From contig NZ_RCNR01000010.1 of assembly GCF_009725985.1 (NCBI RefSeq), positions 1 to 64,000 on the forward strand: a stretch of DNA of 64,000 bases. Direction: 5' to 3'. Within the stretch, counting starts at the first letter, position 1. Each line of letters starts with the position of its first letter. Below the pieces are notes generated by a model that was not told the origin of the DNA, did no database searches, and saw nothing but the letters and a program-made list of their open reading frames with translations. This stretch comes from Zobellia amurskyensis (GTDB lineage Bacteria > Bacteroidota > Bacteroidia > Flavobacteriales > Flavobacteriaceae). The position numbers were made by a program, and so were the translations under genes. Below, piece by piece: positions 26,008 to 34,919 of this stretch.

Positions 26008-26946
26008 TTAGTAGAATCTAGGGGATTTGTCGTATCCTTTGCCGAGGCCCAGTAAATCGAGATTAAAGAGAACAAAAATTTCATGTGAACCAGAACTGTA
26101 GGTACTTAGATTGGATAACGTATAATCATAAGCATAACCTATGCGCAACGCCGGTGTTGCCGCTATATTGAACATGGCACTAACGGAATCTTCCAGACGA
26201 TAGGATAAACCACCCTCAAACCGATTCAAGAAAAGGGCATTCAGCGAGACATCTAAGGTTAAAGGCGCACCCTGTACCATTTTGGCAAGCGCCGAAGGTT
26301 TCAGTTTTATATCGGAGTTCAATTCATATACATAACCGGACGTGAGAAAAAGGTGAATTTTCTCGGAACCTATGCGGTTAATGCCATCCTTGTTTTCAAG
26401 ATGTTTCGTAGTTAAAAGATTGGGCGCGGAAACTCCGGCATAAAAATTCTGTCTGTGGTAAAAAGCCCCAACACCAACATTGGGAAAAGTGCTGTTTAGG
26501 TTTTCGTTAAAAGCAGGGTCGTCTTGAAATTCAGGAAGTCTAAATCCGTTAAAATTGGTTTCAAAAGTGGTAAAGCCCCCTTTAAGACCTAACGAAATAT
26601 TACTCTTATCATCTAACTTCAATATATAGGCAAAGTCCGCGTAGATATTGTTTTCCTTTAAAGCCCCATCACCAATATTATCCGTGATAAACGAGAGTCC
26701 CATTTCAATTTTATCGCTCATAGGAGCATGTGCAAAAAACGTAAGCGTTTTAGGGCTTCCAACTGCATTTTTCCATTGGGAGCGGTATAATGCCCCAAAG
26801 TTGAGCATGCCCAGTTCATTGGTCGTGTAGGCCGGGTTAACGACGCTCATATTGTACATGTACTGTGTATACTGAGGGTCTTGTTGCCCATGGGCCGCAG
26901 CACATACCAACATCAGGAAAATAAAATAGCGTTTTATTTCTTTCAT
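26008..26946 (-). CDS. PorP/SprF family type IX secretion outer membrane protein
   Basis: A 312-residue beta-barrel-type protein with a signal peptide ending in AHGQ. QQDPQYTQYMYNMSVVNPAYTTNELGML right after the signal is the family hallmark; SQWKNAVGSPKTLTFFAHAP follows. PorP/SprF proteins work in pairs with specific type B T9SS cargo, helping secretion and surface attachment. Gaps are three bases to the upstream cargo gene and two to the downstream PorE-like gene, so the three form one tight operon. Confidence 0.95.
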   Translation of the reverse strand: MKEIKRYFIFLMLVCAAAHGQQDPQYTQYMYNMSVVNPAYTTNELGMLNFGALYRSQWKNAVGSPKTLTFFAHAPMSDKIEMGLSFITDNIGDGALKENNIYADFAYILKLDDKSNISLGLKGGFTTFETNFNGFRLPEFQDDPAFNENLNSTFPNVGVGAFYHRQNFYAGVSAPNLLTTKHLENKDGINRIGSEKIHLFLTSGYVYELNSDIKLKPSALAKMVQGAPLTLDVSLNALFLNRFEGGLSYRLEDSVSAMFNIAATPALRIGYAYDYTLSNLSTYSSGSHEIFVLFNLDLLGLGKGYDKSPRFY

Positions 26947-26949
26947 GGT

Positions 26950-29817
26950 CTAGCGGTTGAGGTACAATCTGCCTTGTACGGGATTATGACCTTCTTTGTT
27001 GTAGTTTATGATATAGAAGTATACGCCATTGGGAGCGGTGCTGCTTCCATTGTTTCCGTACCAAGCGGGATTTTTGCGGTCTCCTTTAAATAAGCTGGTT
27101 CCGTATCTATTCAAAATTTCTAAGGTGAAATCAGGAAAGATGACTTCTATATTGGGAATAAAGAAAGAGTCGTTTCTACCATCTCCGTTGGGTGAGAATC
27201 CGTCAGGAATGAAAAAATCATAGGCTTCGGGTTCGCAATTCGTAAGGTCAATAGTAATGGCCATCCGGTTCGGATTCATACAGCCCGTGTCCGGGTTGAA
27301 GCTTTCTGCGTAATACGTGGTTCCGGAAACCAATAAAACATCTTCCTCTAATGGAATTCCGTTTTCTGGAGTATCGTACCAAAGCACAACGTAGGAGGAA
27401 CTGCTCTCGGCATCTCGTAGATTTTCGATTGTGGGATTGTCCAATCCACAAAGGGCCAATGTAGAAAATGCCAATGTGACGGGCTCAAGTTCGTAAATTG
27501 TAGGTATTACTTCTGTACGGACAGAGCTTTGGCATTTACCGTTCACTTCGGTAGCGGCGTAATAGCTTTTTCCGTTCACAAGGGCGGTAGTGTTGTCCAG
27601 AACCGTTCCTCCAGTTTCGGTTTCATACCAAACAATGGAATTGCTACTGGCAACGCTCATATTCAAATTATCCACTGTTGGGTTTTCTGAGCCGCAAAAA
27701 GTAGGGTTTCCAACAAACAGCATCGGCATTTCGGGGTCGGAAAGAATAACCGTTACCTGAACCCTGTCCGAACCTTCGCAATTATTGTTGGGATCTATAT
27801 TGGAGATAAAATAATCTTCGCCATCTACAAGTTCGGTTTCTAACGGGAGAATATCCATATCGATAGCGGTATCGTAAAACATAATCTGGCCGTTCGCAGT
27901 TACCTCAATATCCTGTAATGTAGGGGAGGAGGATGGGAAAGCGGCAAGGCAAATTGTTTGTACGGCTTCAGCTTCTGGTAAAGCAGGTACTCCTTCAACA
28001 GCAAAATTTTCATTCACCTCAAAATCGAATATGGTTCTACAAGGTGTAGTGTCGTTTTGAGTGCTTTTTACGGTAATCGTATAATTTCCTTGTGAAAGTG
28101 TAGCCACATCAATTTGATAATCTGCCGTACCTCCCGTAAAATTGATGGTATTATCAATTAAAACGGCGTTAGTTTCCTGAGAAACCACTTCATAAGTAAC
28201 CACGTAGGTGCCATCATCCAGTATTGGCGCACTGACCATGACATCTATACTGGTAGCGTTACAAGAATTGTCTACCACAAGGTCCAAGTCAATAGCTTCT
28301 GGAATGGCCGTAACTGTTGCTGTGTCCGTTATTTCACAATCTAAAGGAAAACCATTGTCTACTTCAAAACTAAAACTATGTTCGCCGGTTTCTATAATTT
28401 GTGCGGCAGGTATCACTAAGTTGGCATTGCCTGAATTAAAAGTCACGTCATTTGCGATGTGTACGGTTTCTGTTCCACTGGGAGCGGTAATTGTGTAGCT
28501 AACATCATAAGTTCCGTTGGCAGGTGAGAACGAAGGGTCAAAAATTGAACTCAAAGAAACCGATAGGTCTTCATTTTCACAGGTATCCGTTACAGATACG
28601 TTGGGGTCGCTGATTACTAAGGAAATAGGGGCGACCTCAATAGTAGGGCAAACACTTTCTCCTAATGAGGTGATACTTAAAGTCGTATTCTCATTTAAAG
28701 TGATGAGGTCTGCATCAATCTCAAAAAAACCGGTTCTATCGGGGTTAAGTACCAGTTGGTCCCCACCTGTTTCTGTTCCGCTGGCAGAAGTCAGCAAATA
28801 GGAAATGTTATAAGTGCCATCGGCGATTAAAATATCATTATAATCTGTGATGTCTATTCTATATTTTAGAGCGCCCGAGCAGTAATTTGGCGATTCCATA
28901 GTGCCTTGTAAAACGGGAAGGATTATTATCTCTACATCTGTAGTATGGATGTCACAAACGGCATGAGAAGGATAAACCGTATAACGAAAAGTGAAAGAGC
29001 CATAGATATGCCGATCACGTATAGCCTGTATGTCTATAAAACGATCCGTAAGGTCCGACAGTTGATCTGTGTTGGCGCCTTCAGACCATGTTCCGTTTAT
29101 GTCTTCGTCTTCCAAAAGGCTGTTAAGGTCAAAATTGGTATAGCCGGATAAATCATCCGTAGTACAAACCGTTAAATTGGAGCCTATTCCCGAGTTGGCC
29201 GGTCTTTGCACCTCTAATAGTAAACGAACCTGTCTGCTAGGGCAAGTGCCCACTGCAGGAACGGTGTGTGTAAATTCGTAAATTCCCGTTCCAGCGGATT
29301 CCGCGTCAAAAAAGTTGGTGGATAGATGTGGTGCCGCAGCTGGTGTTACCGCATCCCAAATACCATTAAAATCTTGGAATTTGCCTTCCGTTTCGTCTCC
29401 TATAAAACCATGGAGGTTAACTCTTGGGTCATCGCCGCAGGCATCTGCCGAACCATCTATATTGTCTTCGCCGGGATATCCGCCTAGGATTATGGTTATT
29501 GTTGCGGTTTCGGTAGAGGCGCCACAGTCATTGGTATAGATAAATTCATGAAATCCTGAATTTTTTACGTCCCAAAGGTTAACAATGCCGTTATCTCGAT
29601 CAAGGGCGTAATAGTTTGCTGGGTCATTGGTAGACCATGTGCCTCCGGAAGTAGGAGTTCCGCCTAGTTCTGCAAAAAGGTCAAAAGTCTTATTGGCCTC
29701 ATCGGTATCTTTAGTACATATGGTTACAGTATTATCTGTACCTGCACATTGCGCCATTGCATTTACGGAAAAGAGAAACATGCAAAAAGGCAGGGCCAAT
29801 TGCAGAATAGTTCTCAT
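26950..29817 (-). CDS. T9SS type B cargo: large cell-surface protein with gliding-motility C-terminal domain
   Basis: A 955-residue secreted protein. A signal peptide (MRTILQLALPFCMFLFSVNAMAQ) leads; an ATG at 29835 would add six residues before it. The mature part is a string of Ig-like beta domains. Near the C-terminus are two CHU_C-associated repeats (IVWYETETGGTVLDNTTALVNGKSYYA and a related copy). The end (FFIPDGFSPNGDGRNDSFFIPNIEVIFP to GVYFYIINYN and GRLYLNR) is the type B sorting domain. It should be exported by the T9SS and held at the surface with the PorP/SprF and PorE-like proteins encoded downstream. Ligand or adhesion target is unknown. Confidence 0.92.
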   Translation of the reverse strand: MRTILQLALPFCMFLFSVNAMAQCAGTDNTVTICTKDTDEANKTFDLFAELGGTPTSGGTWSTNDPANYYALDRDNGIVNLWDVKNSGFHEFIYTNDCGASTETATITIILGGYPGEDNIDGSADACGDDPRVNLHGFIGDETEGKFQDFNGIWDAVTPAAAPHLSTNFFDAESAGTGIYEFTHTVPAVGTCPSRQVRLLLEVQRPANSGIGSNLTVCTTDDLSGYTNFDLNSLLEDEDINGTWSEGANTDQLSDLTDRFIDIQAIRDRHIYGSFTFRYTVYPSHAVCDIHTTDVEIIILPVLQGTMESPNYCSGALKYRIDITDYNDILIADGTYNISYLLTSASGTETGGDQLVLNPDRTGFFEIDADLITLNENTTLSITSLGESVCPTIEVAPISLVISDPNVSVTDTCENEDLSVSLSSIFDPSFSPANGTYDVSYTITAPSGTETVHIANDVTFNSGNANLVIPAAQIIETGEHSFSFEVDNGFPLDCEITDTATVTAIPEAIDLDLVVDNSCNATSIDVMVSAPILDDGTYVVTYEVVSQETNAVLIDNTINFTGGTADYQIDVATLSQGNYTITVKSTQNDTTPCRTIFDFEVNENFAVEGVPALPEAEAVQTICLAAFPSSSPTLQDIEVTANGQIMFYDTAIDMDILPLETELVDGEDYFISNIDPNNNCEGSDRVQVTVILSDPEMPMLFVGNPTFCGSENPTVDNLNMSVASSNSIVWYETETGGTVLDNTTALVNGKSYYAATEVNGKCQSSVRTEVIPTIYELEPVTLAFSTLALCGLDNPTIENLRDAESSSSYVVLWYDTPENGIPLEEDVLLVSGTTYYAESFNPDTGCMNPNRMAITIDLTNCEPEAYDFFIPDGFSPNGDGRNDSFFIPNIEVIFPDFTLEILNRYGTSLFKGDRKNPAWYGNNGSSTAPNGVYFYIINYNKEGHNPVQGRLYLNR

Positions 29818-29874
29818 GTAAGTTTGGTAGGTCATTTTGTAATGTTAGGGGGCAGAATACATATTGCTCCAAAA

Positions 29875-29882
29875 CAAATGTA
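29875..29882 (-). promoter_or_regulatory. TACATTTG, candidate -7 box of the T9SS operon
   Basis: An exact TAnnTTTG match in the minus direction 57 bases before the ATG at 29817. No TTG at the ideal -33 distance. The 257-base divergent region to mpl contains nothing else coding. Confidence 0.35.
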
Positions 29883-30067
29883 GTTTGACGATGAGCCGTT
29901 TGGGAATAAATGTTGTCAAAGCCCTTGTTTGAAGGGTGAATCTTATTAAATACGTAGCATGGGGTATTTAAAATTGTACATTTCATCGATGTTTTTGCAC
30001 TTTTTATAGTGTTGTAAATAGATAAAAGGCAACTGTTTTTGATGTTTTTTTTCGGGAAATCAATGAC

Positions 30068-30075
30068 TATATTTG
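30068..30075 (+). promoter_or_regulatory. TATATTTG, candidate -7 box of mpl
   Basis: An exact TAnnTTTG match 17 bases before the ATG at 30093, with a T-rich tract where the -33 element should be. It lies inside a longer open frame and so supports the 30093 start. Confidence 0.45.
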
Positions 30076-30092
30076 CCATAAATACAGCGTTT

Positions 30093-31451
30093 ATGCAGAT
30101 TCATTTTATTGCAATTGGTGGTAGTGCCATGCACAATTTAGCTTTGGCCCTAGCACATAAAGGAGATGTCGTAACAGGAAGTGACGATGTAATTTTTGAA
30201 CCTTCCAAATCCAGATTAAAGACACAAGGACTTCTCCCTGAAAGTTTTGGCTGGTATCCTGAAAAAATAAATGAAAATTTAGATGCTGTAATTCTTGGAA
30301 TGCATGCTAAGGAAGATAATCCTGAATTGCTAAAAGCGCAAGAGTTAGGTATAAAAATATATTCTTATCCTGAGTTTCTGTACGAACACGCCAAGGATAA
30401 GACCCGTGTGGTAATTGGTGGAAGCCATGGAAAAACTACGATAACCTCTATGATCCTTCATGTGCTAAACTATCATGAAAAGGAAGTGGATTTTATGGTA
30501 GGTGCTCAGTTGGAAGGCTTTGAACGCATGGTGCATCTGACGGATGATAATGATTTCATGATACTGGAAGGAGACGAATATCTTTCTTCACCTATAGATA
30601 GAAGACCAAAATTTCACCTCTATAAACCTAATATTGCCCTGTTGAGCGGAATAGCTTGGGATCACATCAATGTGTTTCCAACATTTGAGTTTTACGTAGA
30701 GCAGTTCCAGATTTTTGTGGACAGCATAGTTAAAGGGGGGAGCATAACCTATAATGAAGAAGATTTAGAAGTGAAAAGGGTGGTTGAAGCCTCGGAAAAT
30801 GCCATTCGTAAACTTCCTTATACAACACCAGAATATACAATTGAAGACGGTACTACACTTTTAGAGACTCCAGAAGGTCCTATGCCCATTGAAGTTTTTG
30901 GAAAACATAACTTAAGCAATTTAGCTGGTGCCAAATGGATATGCCAGAACATGGGTGTGGATGAAGACGATTTCTATGAAGCTATTGCAACGTTTTCCGG
31001 AGCTTCTAAACGTTTGGAAAAAATTGCAGAAGGTAAAACATCCGTAGCGTATAAAGATTTTGCACACTCACCAAGTAAAGTGGCGGCGACAACAAAAGCG
31101 GTTAAAGAACAATATGCGAATCGTAAATTAATTGCCTGTTTAGAGTTGCATACGTACAGTAGTTTTAATCCTGAGTTTTTAAAGGAATATAAAGGAGCTT
31201 TAGATGCTGCAGACGAAGCGGTGATTTTCTATTTGCCGGAGTCTGTTGCCATTAAAAAACTGAAAGAAGTTACGCCCGAACAAATTTCTGAAGCATTTGA
31301 ACGTAAGGACCTTAAAATTTATACCAATGCGCAGAGTTTTAAAGACTTTGTTTTTGGAGAAGATTACGATAACTCCGTGTTGCTTTTAATGAGCTCAGGA
31401 AATTATGGAGGATTAGATCTTATTAAATTGAAGGAAAAGTTCCCTGTATAA
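30093..31451 (+). CDS. mpl: UDP-N-acetylmuramate:L-Ala-gamma-D-Glu-meso-DAP ligase (Mpl-type Mur ligase)
   Basis: This cytoplasmic Mur ligase would attach the recycled murein tripeptide to UDP-MurNAc. The 452-residue protein begins MQIHFIAIGGSAMHNLA (N-terminal UDP-binding domain). The ATP loop is VVIGGSHGKTTITSM near residue 105. The acidic segment MILEGDEY near 170 and the C-terminal domain with FAHSPSKVAATTKAVK near 337 complete the fold. The start at 30093 is chosen over 30039 from the promoter position and family alignment. MurC is the closest alternative. The gene is divergent from the T9SS operon and is followed by radC. Confidence 0.9.
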   Translation: MQIHFIAIGGSAMHNLALALAHKGDVVTGSDDVIFEPSKSRLKTQGLLPESFGWYPEKINENLDAVILGMHAKEDNPELLKAQELGIKIYSYPEFLYEHAKDKTRVVIGGSHGKTTITSMILHVLNYHEKEVDFMVGAQLEGFERMVHLTDDNDFMILEGDEYLSSPIDRRPKFHLYKPNIALLSGIAWDHINVFPTFEFYVEQFQIFVDSIVKGGSITYNEEDLEVKRVVEASENAIRKLPYTTPEYTIEDGTTLLETPEGPMPIEVFGKHNLSNLAGAKWICQNMGVDEDDFYEAIATFSGASKRLEKIAEGKTSVAYKDFAHSPSKVAATTKAVKEQYANRKLIACLELHTYSSFNPEFLKEYKGALDAADEAVIFYLPESVAIKKLKEVTPEQISEAFERKDLKIYTNAQSFKDFVFGEDYDNSVLLLMSSGNYGGLDLIKLKEKFPV

Positions 31452-31562
31452 TATTTGGAGTAAATGAGGTAAGGTTTCTGGACAGAGTGCTCTTGGCGAG
31501 AGGTTTGTCTATTTCATCGGCGATAGAACTTTTAAAAAATAAGAGTTTGCTATATTTATATC

Positions 31563-32261
31563 ATGCATGAAAAATCAACCTCGTTTTCGATTAAACATTG
31601 GTCGGACGATGATAAACCGCGAGAAAAATTAGTTCATAAAGGAAGGTCAGTGCTATCCGATGCGGAACTTATTGCAATTCTCATTGGTTCGGGAAGTAGA
31701 AATGAAAGCGCAGTTGAACTGGCAAAAAGGATTCTAGCTTCCGTAAATAACAACCTTAATGAACTAGGTAAGCTCTCCATTAAACAACTCATGACCTTTA
31801 AAGGCATTGGAGAAGCTAAAGCAGTGAGCATAGCAGCTGCTTTGGAAGTTGGGAGAAGAAGACGTGGTGAGGAAGCCCGGAAAATCAGTAAAATTAATAG
31901 TAGCAAAGATGTTTTTGATTTGTTACAACCCCTTATTGGAGAGTTGCAACATGAAGAATTTTGGATTCTCTATTTAAGTAATGCCAATAAGGTATTGCAC
32001 AGTGCCCAACTGAGTAAAGGCGGGTTAACAGGAACTTTGGTAGATGTAAGGATTGTAATGCGCCAAGCGCTGGAGCAAGGTGCGGTCGGCTTGATTCTAT
32101 CGCATAATCACCCTTCAGGAACGCTAAGGCCAAGTGAAGAAGACCGTAAAGTCACTCAGAAATTAAAAAGAGCTGCCGCGGCATTGGATATAAAAGTTTT
32201 GGATCATTTGATAATTACCCAAAAGGATTATTATAGTTTTGCTGATGAAGGTATTCTGTAA
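31563..32261 (+). CDS. radC: RadC/JAB-domain protein
   Basis: A 232-residue protein with an N-terminal helix-hairpin-helix-like region (LMTFKGIGEAKAVSIAAALEVGRR, residues about 78-100) and a C-terminal JAB/MPN+ metallo-domain. The JAMM signature reads LSHNHPSGTLRPSEED near residue 178, with the two His and Asp zinc ligands. RadC-type proteins were named for DNA repair, but the role is unsettled; a DNA-linked metal-dependent hydrolase is likely. It stands between mpl and a deacetylase-like gene on the same strand, with a 111-base gap after mpl. Confidence 0.92.
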   Translation: MHEKSTSFSIKHWSDDDKPREKLVHKGRSVLSDAELIAILIGSGSRNESAVELAKRILASVNNNLNELGKLSIKQLMTFKGIGEAKAVSIAAALEVGRRRRGEEARKISKINSSKDVFDLLQPLIGELQHEEFWILYLSNANKVLHSAQLSKGGLTGTLVDVRIVMRQALEQGAVGLILSHNHPSGTLRPSEEDRKVTQKLKRAAAALDIKVLDHLIITQKDYYSFADEGIL

Positions 32262-32337
32262 ATTTGTTGTCTAATGTATAGCGGACATTCAAAAAGATGC
32301 CCACATTAGAAAATAAAATTTGAATCATTAGCAGGTT

Positions 32338-33633
32338 ATGTTACTCATTTATACCCATAAGATTACATCGCGTTTCAGGTACACCATGAAGCAGGTCTTT
32401 ACGCGCATATTGGGTATTGAAATTTCGTTTACAACTAAGGTAGAGGATTTTATAAAGCACTCGGGAGCAAAGATTACGTATACGAAGCAGCCCTTGCAGA
32501 ACGAATTTTTTGTTAGGAGCAATGATCTTCTTTTTGAGCAGGGTATAAACGACCTTCAGATAACCATTCACGATTGGGATGGTGTCCCGTGCTTTTTTAA
32601 AGCAGGAGAACGTAGTAGTTTGCCGTTTGACATATTCTCGGCCAGTTTTTATTTGTTGAGTCGGTATGAAGAATATCTGCCCCATGTAAAGGATGTACAC
32701 GAAAGGTTTCCCGTTAAGGATAGTTTAGCCTACAAACATAAATTTTTAAGGTCTCCCGTGGTTGATATTTGGGCGTACCGATTGCTTGAGGAACTGAAAC
32801 TTAAGTTTCCCGATTTAGAATATAAACCCAAGAAATACCGTTACGTTTCGGCCATAGACGTCACTACATCCCATTGTTTCGCCTACAGGGGAATAGCAAG
32901 GAGTATTGCTGGTTTCTTTTATGATTTAGGTTCACTAAAGTTTAAAAGGGTGGGGCAGCGTACGAAGGTGTGGTTTAATTCTCATGAAGATCCATATGAT
33001 AATTTCTCGTTGTTGGTTGATCTGCATAAAAAGTATGGGGTAAAAGGTATATTCTTTTTTCAGTTTGCGGAGTATTCCACTTTTGATAAAAACGTTTCTC
33101 CAGACAACAATAAGTTTCGTTTTCTAATAAAGTCCATTGCGGATTATAGTAAGGTAGCTCTGGCTGCTTCGTACAGTTCATTTAATGAAATAGACCTATT
33201 AAAGAAAGAGAAGAAAAAATTGACAAGTGTTATAAACAGACCTGTAAATAGCTCTCGTTTACGGTATAATCGGGTAGATTTACCGCATACCTATAGGAAT
33301 TTGGTGGAAGCAGAGTTTGTAGATGATTATACCATGGGGTACACACATGAAATTGGCTTCCGAGCTAGTACATGTACTCCCTTTTATTTTTATGATATTA
33401 GTTTAGAAGTGCAACAGCCCATTCGGATACATTCGTTTGCTTTTCACGATTATGCTTTTTTAAATAGTACTGATGAAGATGAGGTAATGAGTCAGGTGAG
33501 CGCTCTTTGTGATGAGGTTAAAGCTGTAAACGGTGAGTTTGTATCAGTTTTTTCCAATGAACTTTTAGGAGGAGAAGAAAAGATAGATTGGAAGAAATTT
33601 TATGAAACCGTATTAAAGCAAAGCCATGTTTAA
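32338..33633 (+). CDS. Polysaccharide deacetylase-family protein, probably catalytically inactive
   Basis: A 431-residue protein starting MLLIYTHKITSRFRYTMKQVF, the usual start of a Flavobacteriaceae family combining an N-terminal domain and a NodB-like barrel. Conserved landmarks are present (RTKVWFNSHEDPYDNFSLLVDLHKKYGVKGIFFF; FVDDYTMGYTHEIGFRASTCTPFYFYD). However, at the first metal/catalytic motif, where relatives read D-I-D-N, it reads DVTT (AIDVTTSHCFAY), and the His-Pro-Ser motif is replaced by AAS (VALAASYSSF). The metal site therefore seems lost. It may bind glycans without cleaving them. The next gene overlaps its end by eight bases, so they are translationally coupled. Confidence 0.8.
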   Translation: MLLIYTHKITSRFRYTMKQVFTRILGIEISFTTKVEDFIKHSGAKITYTKQPLQNEFFVRSNDLLFEQGINDLQITIHDWDGVPCFFKAGERSSLPFDIFSASFYLLSRYEEYLPHVKDVHERFPVKDSLAYKHKFLRSPVVDIWAYRLLEELKLKFPDLEYKPKKYRYVSAIDVTTSHCFAYRGIARSIAGFFYDLGSLKFKRVGQRTKVWFNSHEDPYDNFSLLVDLHKKYGVKGIFFFQFAEYSTFDKNVSPDNNKFRFLIKSIADYSKVALAASYSSFNEIDLLKKEKKKLTSVINRPVNSSRLRYNRVDLPHTYRNLVEAEFVDDYTMGYTHEIGFRASTCTPFYFYDISLEVQQPIRIHSFAFHDYAFLNSTDEDEVMSQVSALCDEVKAVNGEFVSVFSNELLGGEEKIDWKKFYETVLKQSHV

Positions 33634-34315
33634 GGATATAGTTACAGATGTTTTTTTTGATTTAGATCATACGCTCTGGGATTTTGAAAAGAACTCAGCC
33701 CTTACTTTTGATAAAATTTTTAGAGAAAACCGCATAGAAGTCGCTCTTCCGGATTTTTTGGAAGTATATATTCCGGCAAATTTTGCTTTTTGGAAGCTGT
33801 TTAGAGAGGGGAAGATAACCAAAGAAGCACTAAGGTATGAGCGCTTGAAGTCGGTTTTTGATGACTTAAAATATCAGGTTTCTGATGAAAATATTAATAA
33901 TCTGTCGGAAGATTATATTACCCATTTGTCCTCTTTCAATCATTTGTTTCCAAATGCTATTTCTATTTTGGAGTATCTCAAACCAAAATATAAGCTTCAT
34001 ATAATAACCAACGGATTTCAAGAAGTTCAGAGTAAAAAATTGAAAAATTCTAACATTCATGGTTATTTTGACCAGATTATAGATTCTGAAATGGCAGGTG
34101 TTAAAAAGCCTGATCCCATAATTTTTAATTTGGCGCTGAATAAAGCAAATGCAAGGCCCGAAACTTCATTAATGATAGGTGATAATCTTGAGGCAGATAT
34201 ACTTGGTGCACAAGCTGCAGGCTACCATGCCCTACACTTTAATGCACATCAGGGACCAAAACATGATTTTTGTGAAATCATTGATGATTTATACGAAATA
34301 AAAACCTTTTTATAG
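33626..34315 (+). CDS. yjjG: YjjG-type HAD pyrimidine nucleotidase
   Basis: A 229-residue HAD phosphatase with all four motifs: FFDLDHTLWDF (I, residues about 10-20), IITNGF (II), KKPDPIIFN (III) and MIGDNLEADILGA (IV). The helical cap follows motif I. YjjG-type enzymes dephosphorylate non-canonical pyrimidine nucleotides and keep them out of DNA. The gene overlaps the deacetylase-like gene by eight bases. The substrate is taken from the family. Confidence 0.88.
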   Translation: MFKDIVTDVFFDLDHTLWDFEKNSALTFDKIFRENRIEVALPDFLEVYIPANFAFWKLFREGKITKEALRYERLKSVFDDLKYQVSDENINNLSEDYITHLSSFNHLFPNAISILEYLKPKYKLHIITNGFQEVQSKKLKNSNIHGYFDQIIDSEMAGVKKPDPIIFNLALNKANARPETSLMIGDNLEADILGAQAAGYHALHFNAHQGPKHDFCEIIDDLYEIKTFL

Positions 34316-34370
34316 AGTTATATAGGTAACACCATAATTGCGCCAAGTAAGGCCAGTGTTCGGTATTGCC

Positions 34371-34919
34371 ATGATAAAATTTATTAAATCCATTTTACTT
34401 TGCACGTTGTCTTGCCTCACACTTTTATCGTGTATCGAGGATCAAGATTTCAATCAGTACGATGAGATTGGGGTAACCCCAACCTTGGAAGCAAGTATTC
34501 TTTATGTAGAAGCTCCTGAAGCATTGGTTAATGCAACAAGTGGAGCGAATGTTTTTTCGCGTAATTTTAATTTTGACGCTTTTAGTTCAGATGTTTTTGC
34601 AAAGCGGGTGCTAGACGGTACCATAACTTATATTGTTGAAAACACCAGTAGTAAGGCATTGGAGGTTACCATAGAATTACTTGATGTAGATAATAATGTT
34701 TTAGATGTAGAAATTATTCCAGTAGATCCTTCGCCTATGGCAATGCTACAGAGAGACGTTGCTTATGGTAGTTCTGGTCGTAGTATAGATATTATTAAAA
34801 ATACGTCTAGTATACGGGTAACTGCAAATAATTTAGGAGACAATACTAGTACTTCAAATGAGCCTGACCCCAAGATTATCCTTAAATCTAGTGGTAAATT
34901 CAGAGTTAATGTAAAATGA
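34371..34919 (+). CDS. Lipoprotein of unknown function
   Basis: A 182-residue lipoprotein (lipobox LLSC, Cys21) when started at MIKFIKSILLCTLS; an in-frame ATG at 34338 would put 11 extra residues before the signal. The mature part is beta-rich and has no known family that I recognise. It is followed by a DUF5723 outer membrane protein gene whose ATG overlaps its stop (ATGA), so the two are translationally coupled and probably form one envelope complex. Confidence 0.75.
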   Translation: MIKFIKSILLCTLSCLTLLSCIEDQDFNQYDEIGVTPTLEASILYVEAPEALVNATSGANVFSRNFNFDAFSSDVFAKRVLDGTITYIVENTSSKALEVTIELLDVDNNVLDVEIIPVDPSPMAMLQRDVAYGSSGRSIDIIKNTSSIRVTANNLGDNTSTSNEPDPKIILKSSGKFRVNVK

